Origin: Talaromyces rugulosus
Taxonomy: Eukaryota; Ascomycota; Eurotiomycetes; Eurotiales; Trichocomaceae
Reading direction: 5' to 3'
Length of the DNA: 64,000 nt
Assembly: GCF_013368755.1 (NCBI RefSeq)
Contig: NC_049565.1
Location: 3,782,001-3,846,000 of the forward strand
The notes below the pieces were generated by a model. It made no database searches. It was not told the DNA's origin and worked only from the letters and a program-made list of their open reading frames with translations. Positions within the stretch are counted from its first letter, which is position 1. Every line of letters begins with the position of its first letter. A program made the position numbers and the translations under genes. Shown here in pieces: positions 12,025-24,208 of the stretch.

Positions 12025-13692
12025 GCTTCACATTTCAATCGGCGTCGACTTGGCTTTCGGCCAGCCTTTGCGATATTGACATGGTGATTGCTTCGGCGAA
12101 TTCATAATGCAGCCATTTCTTTTTTGACTTTTCTGTCATCCTTGATTCTATGATTGTTTATCAGCTATATTGTATTCCTGTGGTTAACTTGTGTAGTTGG
12201 ATGCGGAGTTTGATCTTTTTTATTTTGCTTGTTCCTTTTGCTATTTTTGGAGATTCCTAAGCTGGTGTGCTGGATATTGGTCTGCAAGTCTCCTTTATTT
12301 TTCAATACTTTTCCAATACTCACTTACATCAATCAATGTCTGTGACTCGGAAAGATTTGAAAGAGAGAAAAAGAAAAGGAAGATCCAGCTTGCTTTTATT
12401 CCAGTTTTCTATCATCACGAATATGCCCCCCCCCATCCCCCTTACCCCTTGACGCTTTTATTTTCAATAATAAAGCCAACCAATCTTTACTCCCCCTCCC
12501 CCCAACCCCCTTATGTGCCAAGATTTTTGTCTATGTTTTGTCCTTGTTTTTCGTACAAGACAGACAGACAGTACTTGTGCCATTGAAATTTGTTCTCTGT
12601 TTTTTTGTTTCTCTTATATCTTATCTCGGTGAGAAGCCAGACCTTTTTGCCGTCAGAGCAGGGGTTTAACAAGCTATACCAAACGAAAAATCCAAAACCG
12701 AAACCTACTTTTCCAAATCTCGCTCTCACACGCAACATATACTCTTTAGTGTTTCAAGTTTTCTAAAAGAGGGTTTTAAAAAAACCCTAATTTAATACTC
12801 TTTTTAACCTATGCAGGTGGATGTCTGGACACTGGATTTGTTTTTTAAGACGGAGAAATGAAAGCCGAACTTGTCTTGCTCGCTATTATATTAGGATAGG
12901 TGTATTCTTAGGGGGGTACGTATTAACTTCTTGCTATTACTAGATATCTGCCAAAGTATATGTAATTCTGCTTGCAATTTATCAAACCATTACATGTAGA
13001 GACTCGCTGTATTATCACATTTCCCTATATATAAACTCCTCAAGCCTGCTCCCTGTACGCTTTCTCGATACTTGACCTTGAGTAGAAAAGTTAAGAACGG
13101 TACATACTAGGAGGCATTTTTCCTCACGAGGCTACAAAACGATTATGGTAACGTTTGGGTTCTTTGGAGGTGGGTAGACCACAATTCCGATCTGTTTCCG
13201 ACTCTTACATATACGACTCCAACCAAAAAAACCCGCTACAGTGCACATGTGCATGTAAGGGATTCCCTTTTTTTGGGAAAACGATAAAAATATAGTCTCG
13301 ATTTATATATTTAGCAGACATGTCAGGTTGTGTGAGCGCCAAGAATCTAAGAATAATAGTTTTTGAAAGCGTCTAGTAATGAATCCATATGGCCGCTTCA
13401 ACATGTATAATACCGCACTTCTCTATATCGTATACAAAGCAAGGCAGATGATTTATCAAGCAAGAATAAGAAACATTCAAGTTGAAACATTGCGAGAAAG
13501 TTACACCAATATCTCAAGATAATAATAGAGATGGAAAAGGTAGAAGAAGCATTGCTGCTACATGCTAATTGCAAAAGACCCAAATATAAAACAGACTAAC
13601 AGGACACCAGAAATCACCTATGCATATAAATCCCAAAAAAAAAAGGCAAAAACAAACAAAGGGAACGTCCATTTTTTGAGAAAGTCAACAAA
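12025..13692. other. long convergent spacer
   Basis: This 1.67 kb lies between the 3' ends of the 14-3-3 and eIF3j genes. It has no credible gene. It contains C-runs (12423-12508), a perfect hairpin-like sequence agggtttt-aaa-aaaaccct (about 12768-12786), a 12-bp palindrome TGCACATGTGCA near 13241-13252, and an aaggga/tccctt palindrome just after it. These may be ends of the two transcripts or of a non-coding RNA; nothing distinguishes these. Confidence 0.45.
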
Positions 13693-14688
13693 CTACATGA
13701 AATCCTCATCTCCAAAGTCCTCTTCCTCATAGGTGTTGGTATCAACCTTGGTAAAGTCTCGTTGTGTGTTCAATGTAGTCTTGCTCTTTGCAGCCTTGCT
13801 CTTCTTGCCTCCTTTATCAGCTGCGCGTTCCTCGCGCATTTTCTCGTTGCTCAGTGCTGTCAGCGAGCTAGCGACCTTTTTGATCTGGTCGCTGGGGAGT
13901 TCCTTCACAAGCTGTTTGCAAAACTCGGGTGCCCACAGTGCGTACTGTGCCTTTTTCGAGTTGGCCGTCAGCAACGGGATCAGGATGCTGGTCAAGTTTG
14001 CGAACTGGTCCTTTGTCGTAGGCTGGAACAAAGGCAGCGCCGAGAGGTCAATAGACTTGGTCGGATCGGACGCGTCTCCGATAACGACTGCTTTAGCCTT
14101 GCCCCTGTTTTTGCTGCGGTTCAGGTCAATGTCGCCAATGAGGTCCTGGGCGTGCTTCAGGTCAGCGTCCTGTTCCGTTTGCCGTAGTCGCGCGCGTCGT
14201 TCCGCCTCGTCTTCGTCCTCGCTGCTATCCGAGTCGTCTTCCGCGCGCCGTCTCCGCTCTACCTGGTGTTCTTCTATGCGCTTGACCTTGCTCTTCTTCT
14301 TTGCAGCAGCTTCTGCATCAGCCTTGGCTTTGGCGGCGGCGGCGGCTTTGGCCTTTTCGCGCTCGACTTCCGAGTCTTCTGCTGCATCCCACGAATCAAG
14401 GACCTAAAGAAAAAAAAGAAAGCGTTGCCGGTTAGTGACGTTTTGTATCTTAGCGAGCGTCAAGGTTTTGGCGCTCGCCGTCATTCTAGAGGTGTCTTAC
14501 CTCCTCCTCTTCCTCGTCGTCAAATTTGCGACGAGCTGCGACTAGCGGAGGGGATGAAGGAGGGGTGCTGTCCTCTTCGTCGTCTGTGCAGTTTTCACAT
14601 TTTCACGTCAGAAAATATGTTCATGTAACGAAATAAAAATATATAGACAGAAAAAAGAGATCTACTCACCCCACTTAGGAGGTGCCAT
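13693..14688 (-). CDS. hcr1: translation initiation factor eIF3 subunit j
   Basis: Exons in gene order are 14688-14670 (19 nt), 14583-14501 and 14403-13693, giving 270 aa. This is the loosely bound eIF3 subunit that acts in the 40S decoding centre and in ribosome recycling. The protein begins MAPPKWDDEEDSTPPSSPP, followed by Glu-rich and Ala/Lys-rich coiled segments, the segment EQDADLKHAQDLIGDI, then the globular C-terminal part with LIPLLTANSKKAQYALWAPEF, and it ends in the acidic EEEDFGDEDFM. The MAPPxWxDEE start and the acidic C-terminal tail are typical for fungal eIF3j. A CACGTG box lies 269 bases upstream of the ATG. Confidence 0.9.
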
Positions 14689-15279
14689 GGTGATCTTCAA
14701 GAATCAAAAAATAAATCCCTTGGGGCCGAGAGTCGGATTTTAATCGACAGAAATTTAGTGACGTCGCCGGAAAAGGAGGGGCAGAGTCGCAAGATCCCAG
14801 AAAGCCAGGACTTTGTGCCGAGCACGAAAATGAGGGGCAGGGAAGCGAACGAAATTCCTGGAGAGAGAGAGAAAACGAAGAAGAAGAGAAAAAGTCCAAC
14901 CAGGAACAAATCGTTTTTTCCCACTCTCCCCGTGGGCTGAAGGGAGGGGCACGGATCACGTGAACCCCTTTGGGCTGCAAAAATGGTTCCAACATTTCCA
15001 ACTGTGAATAGTAATAAATACTACCTTGATCAGCGAGATCGGTTTAGTCGGCATGTGATGGCCTACATAACTACTTTGTGGAGAAACTTGAGGTTATTTA
15101 TACTGGTGAATCATAACATTAAACTGAATTTTGATATAGCGGCTAGATTCTATTGTCAAAATTCCCAGACGGTGAATTGCCGCTGATTATAGTTTCGTGG
15201 CTTGTTTTCATTTTGGTAAATTCGCTCTCAAGCATCGCATCGTATCGTTCCTCTCATTTGTAGTATATTAACAAGTCAC
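14689..15279. promoter_or_regulatory. eIF3j promoter and enolase 3' region
   Basis: The left half, purine-rich on the plus strand, is the eIF3j leader/promoter with CACGTG at 14957-14962. The right half is AT-rich and should hold the enolase 3' UTR. No gene is seen. Confidence 0.5.
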
Positions 15280-17905
<2,626 letters not shown>

Positions 17906-19270
17906 ATGGAGGGCGCCGTTGATCCCGCAAGGGACCAAGCCGTCGAAGATTACAAGAAGACGCTCTTGGATCTTCGAGAGTGGGAGGCCAAGCTCAAGAC
18001 GCTGCGTATGGGCATCAAGGATGCTCAGAAAGAGTTTGATATAACCGAGGAGAACATCAAGGCTCTGCAAAGTGTCGGGCAGATCATCGGTGAAGTGCTC
18101 AAACAGCTGGATGAGGAGCGATGTGAGCACTCTATTCCATTTGGTTCTGACTGCTATTTGTTTGTCGATACTAATTCAAGCAGTCATCGTCAAAGCCTCG
18201 TCAGGTCCTCGATATGTCGTCGGCTGCCGGTCCAAAGTCGACAAGTCAAAGCTGAAACAAGGCACCCGTGTCGCTCTCGATATGACCACGCTTACTATAA
18301 TGCGGATGCTGCCTCGCGAAGTTGATCCTTTGGTCTACAACATGTCCTTGGAAGACCCCGGTCAAGTCAGTTTTGGAGGTATCGGTGGTCTGAACGATCA
18401 GATTCGGGAGTTACGGGAGGTTATCGAGCTGCCTTTAAAGAACCCAGAGCTTTTCATGCGAGTGGGAATCAAGCCGCCAAAGGGAGTTTTACTATACGGT
18501 CCTCCTGGTACCGGAAAGACACTGCTTGCAAGAGCTGTTGCAAGCTCTCTGGAGACCAACTTTTTGAAGGGTATGTGCCTATATATATCGCGAGCTCTTC
18601 TATTGTCTCATCGTTACTAACCTTGTGTTACTAAGTTGTCTCGTCTGCCATCGTTGACAAATACATTGGTGAATCCGCCAGGTTAATTCGGGAGATGTTT
18701 GGATACGCAAAAGAACACGAACCTTGTATTATTTTTATGGACGAGATTGATGCCATCGGTGGTCGACGTTTCTCTGAAGGAACGTCAGCCGATCGTGAAA
18801 TCCAACGAACGTTGATGGAGTTGCTGAACCAGCTTGACGGATTCGACTATCTCGGCAAAACAAAGATCATCATGGCGACCAACCGACCGGATACCCTCGA
18901 CCCGGCTCTTCTCCGTGCTGGCCGATTGGACCGAAAGATCGAGATTCCTCTGCCCAATGAGGTTGGCCGCCTGGAGATTCTCAAAATCCACGCCAGCACC
19001 GTGGTCACAGACGGTGAAATTGATTTTGAGAGCATTGTCAAGATGAGCGATGGGCTCAACGGAGCTGATCTGCGTAATGTTGTGACTGAAGCGTACGTTC
19101 CCAGTCATTTTATATTGATTTCATAGACCCAGCTAACCCTTTTTTACAGTGGCTTTTGCACCATCAAAGACGAACGCGACGCCATCAGCCAAGACGACTT
19201 CAGCAAGGCAGTCCGCAAGGTCGCTGAATCAAAGAAACTCGAAGGCAAGCTGGAATACCAAAAACTGTAG
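17906..19270 (+). CDS. rpt4: 26S proteasome regulatory ATPase Rpt4
   Basis: Exons are 17906-18122, 18184-18570, 18636-19092 and 19150-19270, giving 393 aa. It is one of six AAA+ ATPases in the base of the 19S particle that unfold and translocate substrates. An N-terminal coiled coil (about 10-70) precedes the OB region ([14 protein letters not shown]). The AAA domain has Walker A GPPGTGKT, Walker [15 protein letters not shown], the second region of homology [20 protein letters not shown], and pore-loop [13 protein letters not shown]. The C terminus [11 protein letters not shown] is the Rpt4/S10b form and has no HbYX motif, as expected for this subunit. The ATG at 17906 is preferred to upstream non-ATG codons because [18 protein letters not shown] aligns with known Rpt4 starts. 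Confidence 0.95.
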
Positions 19271-19931
19271 CGGCTAGGAGCTTTCTCATCTAGCTTGGCT
19301 TCGAAGACTTCTGTAAATTACATAGATAGTAATTGCACCTTGGAACTTCGATCCAGGCTGGCTGTACGTATACTTTTAAATAAACTTTCGAGCGAGACAC
19401 TCCATTATTATGCTTTGGATTTAAACAACTCTCAACAGAGGCTTATCTCTACGTATTCAAAAGAATGTAACCTGTAGTAGTATAGATGATGCACATTGTG
19501 GCGTTCGTCCAATCGCGTTTATCCGTAGTCGGCGGCTAATGTTTTAGTTCGCCATTGACGCTACGTCGCAGATTCCTTAATTATTTGTTTTTGGGATTTT
19601 AAGGCCAGCTTTGCATTTTCAACAATTTGCGAATTTGATATGAAGAATCCGCGCTGTCGTTCGGACTAGATTGTGGCATTCCGGTAATGTTTGCTAGTCC
19701 GTGTGGATGAAAGAGGCGAGTTGTGCTCCTGGGGGAGCTCCGTTGCGGCCACATAGCACTCTACTGACTCTGTCTGCTAGACTTTTCTTTCTTTTTCCAA
19801 TCGCACCGTCTTTGAAGACTCGAAAAAAAAACATCTACCGGACCTAAGAATCGGAAACGTACGTTTACACTAAAAAAGGTCGTACTTTTTCTTCTCTCCC
19901 GAGGAGAAGAAGATTGACTAGCTGGGACGAA
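19271..19931. other. intergenic region Rpt4 - mannosidase
   Basis: This contains the Rpt4 3' UTR and the promoter of the next gene. No open frame in it resembles a gene, and no repeat or strong motif was seen. Confidence 0.45.
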
Positions 19932-22162
19932 ATGGCGGGCGGCGCCGCCTTTGGACATTCATCCCAAAACCTCCATTCCCAGCAAGGCCTCGACTGGCGA
20001 GCATCTTCGGCGCGCAGCAGTGGTAGTCTCGGCAGTTATGGCTTCTCTCAATCGCAGACCACGGCGAATGCGAATCACAACAATGGCGGCAGCATCAGCA
20101 AAATAAACAGCTTCTTCGGCGGCAAAGGGTCGAATCGCGATTTGCCGGTTTACAAGGACAAGCCATACTTTAAGCCGCGTCGTACAGGTTCAGATAAGAT
20201 GAAGGCGAGGTTTATCTATGTCATGTTTGCTCTCTTTGTTACGACCATGTTGTATGTGTTTTGGGGCGGTTGGGGATCGGTGGCGGATATCGGTCCTAGT
20301 AGCAATGTCGGCGAGGAGTTGTGGAAATGGGTGCAGACTTTGGATGAGGAAGAGACAAGCACGTCGAAATACGTGGATTGGGAGGAACGGCGAGAGCGAG
20401 TGAAAGACGCTTTCACTATTAGCTGGGACTCTTACGAGACTTACGGCTGGGGTAAGCCAGATATACTTAACATTCTGGTCAGTGTGCTAAGGTCAACTTA
20501 CAGGCTATGATGAGTACCACCCCGTCTCCAAAAAGGGTAGAAACATGGTTGAAGGCGGCATGGGCTGGATCATTGTCGACGCTCTCGACACCATGATCCT
20601 GATGAACCTGACCTCGCGTGTGCAACATGCCCGGAATTGGATTCACAATTCACTACGATACGACCAGGACCACGACGTAAACACGTTTGAAACGACGATA
20701 CGCATGCTTGGCGGGCTTTTGTCCGCCCACTATCTCTCGACCAACTACCCAACCCTGGCGCCCATCACGGACGACGACGTTGGCGCTCCGGGGGAAGACC
20801 TCTATATCGAAAAGGCCACTGATCTGGCAGATAGATTGTTGGGTGCTTTTGATTCCAAATCCGGCATTCCTTATGCCAGTATCAACCTCAATACCTCTGT
20901 CGGGATTCCATCACACGCTGATGGCGGCGCCTCGTCGACGGCAGAGGCAACCACTGTGCAGCTGGAATTCAAATACCTGGCCAAGCTGACTGGCGAGGCA
21001 GAGTACTGGCAAATCGTGGAGAATGTTATGAAAGTCGTGGATGACCAGCAGCAAGAGGATGGCCTGCTCCCGATTTTCCTGTATGCAGACAGCGGCGAGT
21101 TTCGCGGGGACAACATCCGCCTGGGAAGCCGGGGTGACTCGTACTATGGTAAGTGATTGTGAAACTCTTGTTGTTGTATCATGAGCTGATTTAGTTATAG
21201 AATACCTTATCAAACAATACCTCCAAACGTCCAAGGGAGAACCAATCTACAAGGAAATGTGGGACGAAACCATCGAGGGAATCAGCAAACATCTAATCAC
21301 ATACACCAAGAACGGAGACATGTCACTTATTGCCGAAAGACCCGACGGCCTCCACCGGCCTCTACTAGCCAAGATGGACCATCTGGTATGCTTCATGCCC
21401 GGCACAATCGCCCTGGGGGCCACCGAAGGCCAGCCCTTGTCCGTGGCCAAGCAATCCTCAACTTGGAGCCGACGACAAGACGAAGAAATCCTGCTTGCCA
21501 AAGAACTCGCCAAGACATGCTGGGCAACATACCTGGCCACGGCGACGGGGCTAGCCCCCGAAATCACCTATTTCCGCACCGAAAACCCGCCCAAGATGCT
21601 CTCCGACGTATACCCCGACTCAACTCTCCTCGGCGGCGGAAGCTCCTCCTCCTCTCCTTCCTCAGGTCAAGACCTCAAACTCATTTCCGCACCGCTCGAA
21701 GACACCGAGATATGGGAACAAGATATTGACATCCACCCTCAAGACACGCACAACCTGCAGCGGCCCGAGACAATCGAGTCCCTCTTGTACATGTACCGCA
21801 TCACCGGCGACGAGCAGTACCGCGAATGGGGCTGGGACATGTTCAAGGCCTTTGTCAAGCACACCGCCGTCATCCAGCCTGTCGTCGACCACCCCGACCC
21901 TTCTTCTTCTGCTGCTGCTTCCAGCAAAATCGTAGGTTTCACCTCTCTATCCAACGGCAACTTCAACCCGCCCGTTCAACGAGACAATATGGAGAGTTTC
22001 TGGATGGCCGAGACGCTCAAGTACTTTTACCTGTTGTTCTCTGAACCTGATTTTATTCCGTTGCAGGATGTGGTGCTGAATACCGAGGCGCATATCTTCC
22101 CGCGGTTTAAGATGGGAGGAGATTTGAAGACGGGGTGGACGAGGAAGCCACGAGTTGTTTAG
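19932..22162 (+). CDS. mns1: ER class I alpha-1,2-mannosidase (GH47)
   Basis: Exons are 19932-20451, 20504-21148 and 21201-22162, giving 708 aa. The enzyme trims alpha-1,2-mannose from N-glycans in the ER or early Golgi. It is a type II membrane protein: a Gly/Ser/Asn-rich cytosolic tail, then one membrane segment at about 96-115 (FIYVMFALFVTTMLYVFWGG), a stem, and the GH47 barrel. Family landmarks are GWIIVDALDTMILM, FETTIRMLGGLLSAHYL, LLPIFLYADSG, MDHLVCFMPGTIALGA, LQRPETIESLLYMYR, QRDNMESFWMAETLKYFYLLF and the terminal LNTEAHIFPRF, whose TEAH binds the Ca2+. A Ser-rich insertion (GGGSSSSSPSSG) interrupts the barrel near residue 535. The last strongly conserved motifs are complete, so it should be active. 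Confidence 0.93.
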
Positions 22163-22329
22163 TTTGATTTTTGTCAAGATTAAAACGGGTGTTAAGTGTC
22201 AAGGGTGTATATAATTGACTGATTATTGCGTTTCAAAGCATGAATATTGATTTTTTTTTTTTTTAAAAGTTCAGATCAATTGATAACGTATTGGTAGATG
22301 GTATATATACTGTTCATAATGATTTCTAA

Positions 22330-23730
22330 TCATGAATTCCTCTCCACAGCAGCATCAATCAACCTCTTATACCCCTCCACTGCAGCCTCCAGATCTCCCA
22401 CCGTAATAGCCTCATCAGGTCCATGAGCAACAAAAATACTTCCCGGGCCATACAAATACCGATATACACGACCCTCGGGACTTCCAGCAGAACCCTTGTG
22501 GAAGTTGAGAAACCATGCGTCCGTCGCATAATTAACAGTCGTCACATTGAACCCGTCAACATCTGCATCAAAATCAATGGGCGCGTGGCCAGTCCCATTA
22601 TTTGTCCATTTTATAGTAACAGCTTCATCACCATTGGTGGCGTCTACCACAGCCTGCGTGAGTATGCGTTTGGCCTCGTCGACGTTATCCGTAGCAAGAC
22701 GCACGTTCACACTCGCTTCGGCGTGGACGGGCACCACGTTGCTCGCAACACCAGCCTCGATACGGCCGATATTGAGTGTCGATTTGCCAAACTTGTCGCT
22801 CGTGGGCAGGCCACCTTCGGCAACGGGCGTATCGCCCAGTTTGTCCAGCCTGACCAGCGCTGGAAGTATAGCTGAGACGGCACTGCGTCCTAACCATGGA
22901 TAGCCCGAATGCGCGGCTTTACCCGTTGCAGAGATGGAGCAGGACAACGCGCCCTTGTGGCCGGATACAAGCGCGAGTTCGGTGGGTTCACCGAAGATGA
23001 CAGTGTGGATCGTAGGCGGAGACGTGTTGAGTTCAGAATCAGAGAACCACTGCATACCGATTCCATTGACTTCCTCGCCTACCACGAACAACAAGCCCAA
23101 GGGAGCGTCGGGATGTGTTTGGAGGTATTCGAGCGCGGCGAATATTTGCGTGGCCACGCTTGCTTTGGCGTCGACTGAGCCGCGGCCGGCGATTCGTATC
23201 TCGTCGCGCCAGGTTGAGGAGGAGGAGGAGGAGCTTGAAGAAGAGGATTCAGGATGGTCCAGGCTGTACGGGATATACGGCGGCACGGTATCAATATGAC
23301 TCGAAAGCAGAATCCGTGGCGTAGGACCCGACTCTGGGTACGCATATATATTAAACCGTTCTTTCTTTTCTTCATCTTCATTTATTGATGAAGAACCCAC
23401 AATCTGTTTCTCGACAACAAAGCCGCGGGCCTGCAAGTACTGGATGATGAAATTGCCTACTTCGGCTTCATTGGTCGTGATGGATTCGATTTCGACAATG
23501 TCTCGATGGAACGAGAGGAGCGGGGATGTGTCGATGATGTGTTTTAGGTAGTGTTTATTTTGCTGTGACTGTCCATTGTCGTCGATTTGAATTGTTGACT
23601 GTTGCTGAGTTTCAAGCTGCTGGATTGGTTGTTGTGGTTGCTGCTGCTGCTGCGGGGAGAAAAACCATCCCAGCACGACGCTGGGAGCTCCAGTAAGCAG
23701 CAGTGCCTGAAAAAGCGTTGTAGTCTTCAT
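22330..23730 (-). CDS. secreted M20-family metallopeptidase / carboxypeptidase
   Basis: Single-exon, 466 aa. Residues 1-21 (MKTTTLFQALLLTGAPSVVLG) form a signal peptide, followed by a Gln-rich stretch. The M20 dizinc signature is visible: the His-Asp of SSHIDTVPPY, the bridging Asp in GRGSVDAKASVATQ, the Glu pair of VVGEEVNGIGM, the Glu in IFGEPTE, and the last His in VAHGPDEAIT. The dimerisation/lid domain sits between (SGHKGALSCSISATGKAAHSG). A poly-Ser run near 165-178 is encoded by repeated GGA/AGG triplets on the plus strand. It is probably a secreted or vacuolar exopeptidase acting on peptides or acylated amino acids; the exact substrate cannot be read from sequence. It converges on the mannosidase gene with only 167 bases between stops. 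Confidence 0.88.
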   Translation of the reverse strand: MKTTTLFQALLLTGAPSVVLGWFFSPQQQQQPQQPIQQLETQQQSTIQIDDNGQSQQNKHYLKHIIDTSPLLSFHRDIVEIESITTNEAEVGNFIIQYLQARGFVVEKQIVGSSSINEDEEKKERFNIYAYPESGPTPRILLSSHIDTVPPYIPYSLDHPESSSSSSSSSSSTWRDEIRIAGRGSVDAKASVATQIFAALEYLQTHPDAPLGLLFVVGEEVNGIGMQWFSDSELNTSPPTIHTVIFGEPTELALVSGHKGALSCSISATGKAAHSGYPWLGRSAVSAILPALVRLDKLGDTPVAEGGLPTSDKFGKSTLNIGRIEAGVASNVVPVHAEASVNVRLATDNVDEAKRILTQAVVDATNGDEAVTIKWTNNGTGHAPIDFDADVDGFNVTTVNYATDAWFLNFHKGSAGSPEGRVYRYLYGPGSIFVAHGPDEAITVGDLEAAVEGYKRLIDAAVERNS

Positions 23731-24208
23731 TTTTTGTTTTTAATAAATATAGAATCGATATAGACTACGTCCACCTGCTGCAATTGTCGACTGACGTCTG
23801 ATAGTGGCGGTCTGGAGCTGGGAGCTTGGACCTTGCACGAGCTAAAATGAAGTCATCGATCGCATCATTAACGACTTGGAGGTCACATGACTCACTGCAT
23901 GATGTTGACCGACTTATCCAAGTCAGACAGACAGTAAACTACATACAGCCTACGGTAATTCATTGCACATTGGAATATATAAAACATTTGATTGATTCGT
24001 ATGTTTCTACCAGCCGACTGACTCACAAAAAAGTCTGGGTCAACGACCCATGGATAAATCCGGTACCAGACCGACCGACAGTCAAAAACAAAGATTATAG
24101 ATAGTATGGTCATCAAATTAAAACCCGCTAAAACAAAACAAAAATGATAATGTTCAAAAAAGAAAAGAAAAAAATTGTCGAATGATTTACTCTATCCTCA
24201 TATGTTGT
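23731..24208. other. intergenic region, tandem minus-strand genes
   Basis: This is the promoter of the M20 peptidase gene and the 3' side of the histidine-kinase gene. Apart from an A-rich stretch near 24125-24180 nothing notable is visible. Confidence 0.45.

Noticed and set aside
12760..12800. Hairpin as a bacterial-type terminator
   Set aside because: The organism is a fungus; the hairpin is probably incidental to an AT-rich spacer.
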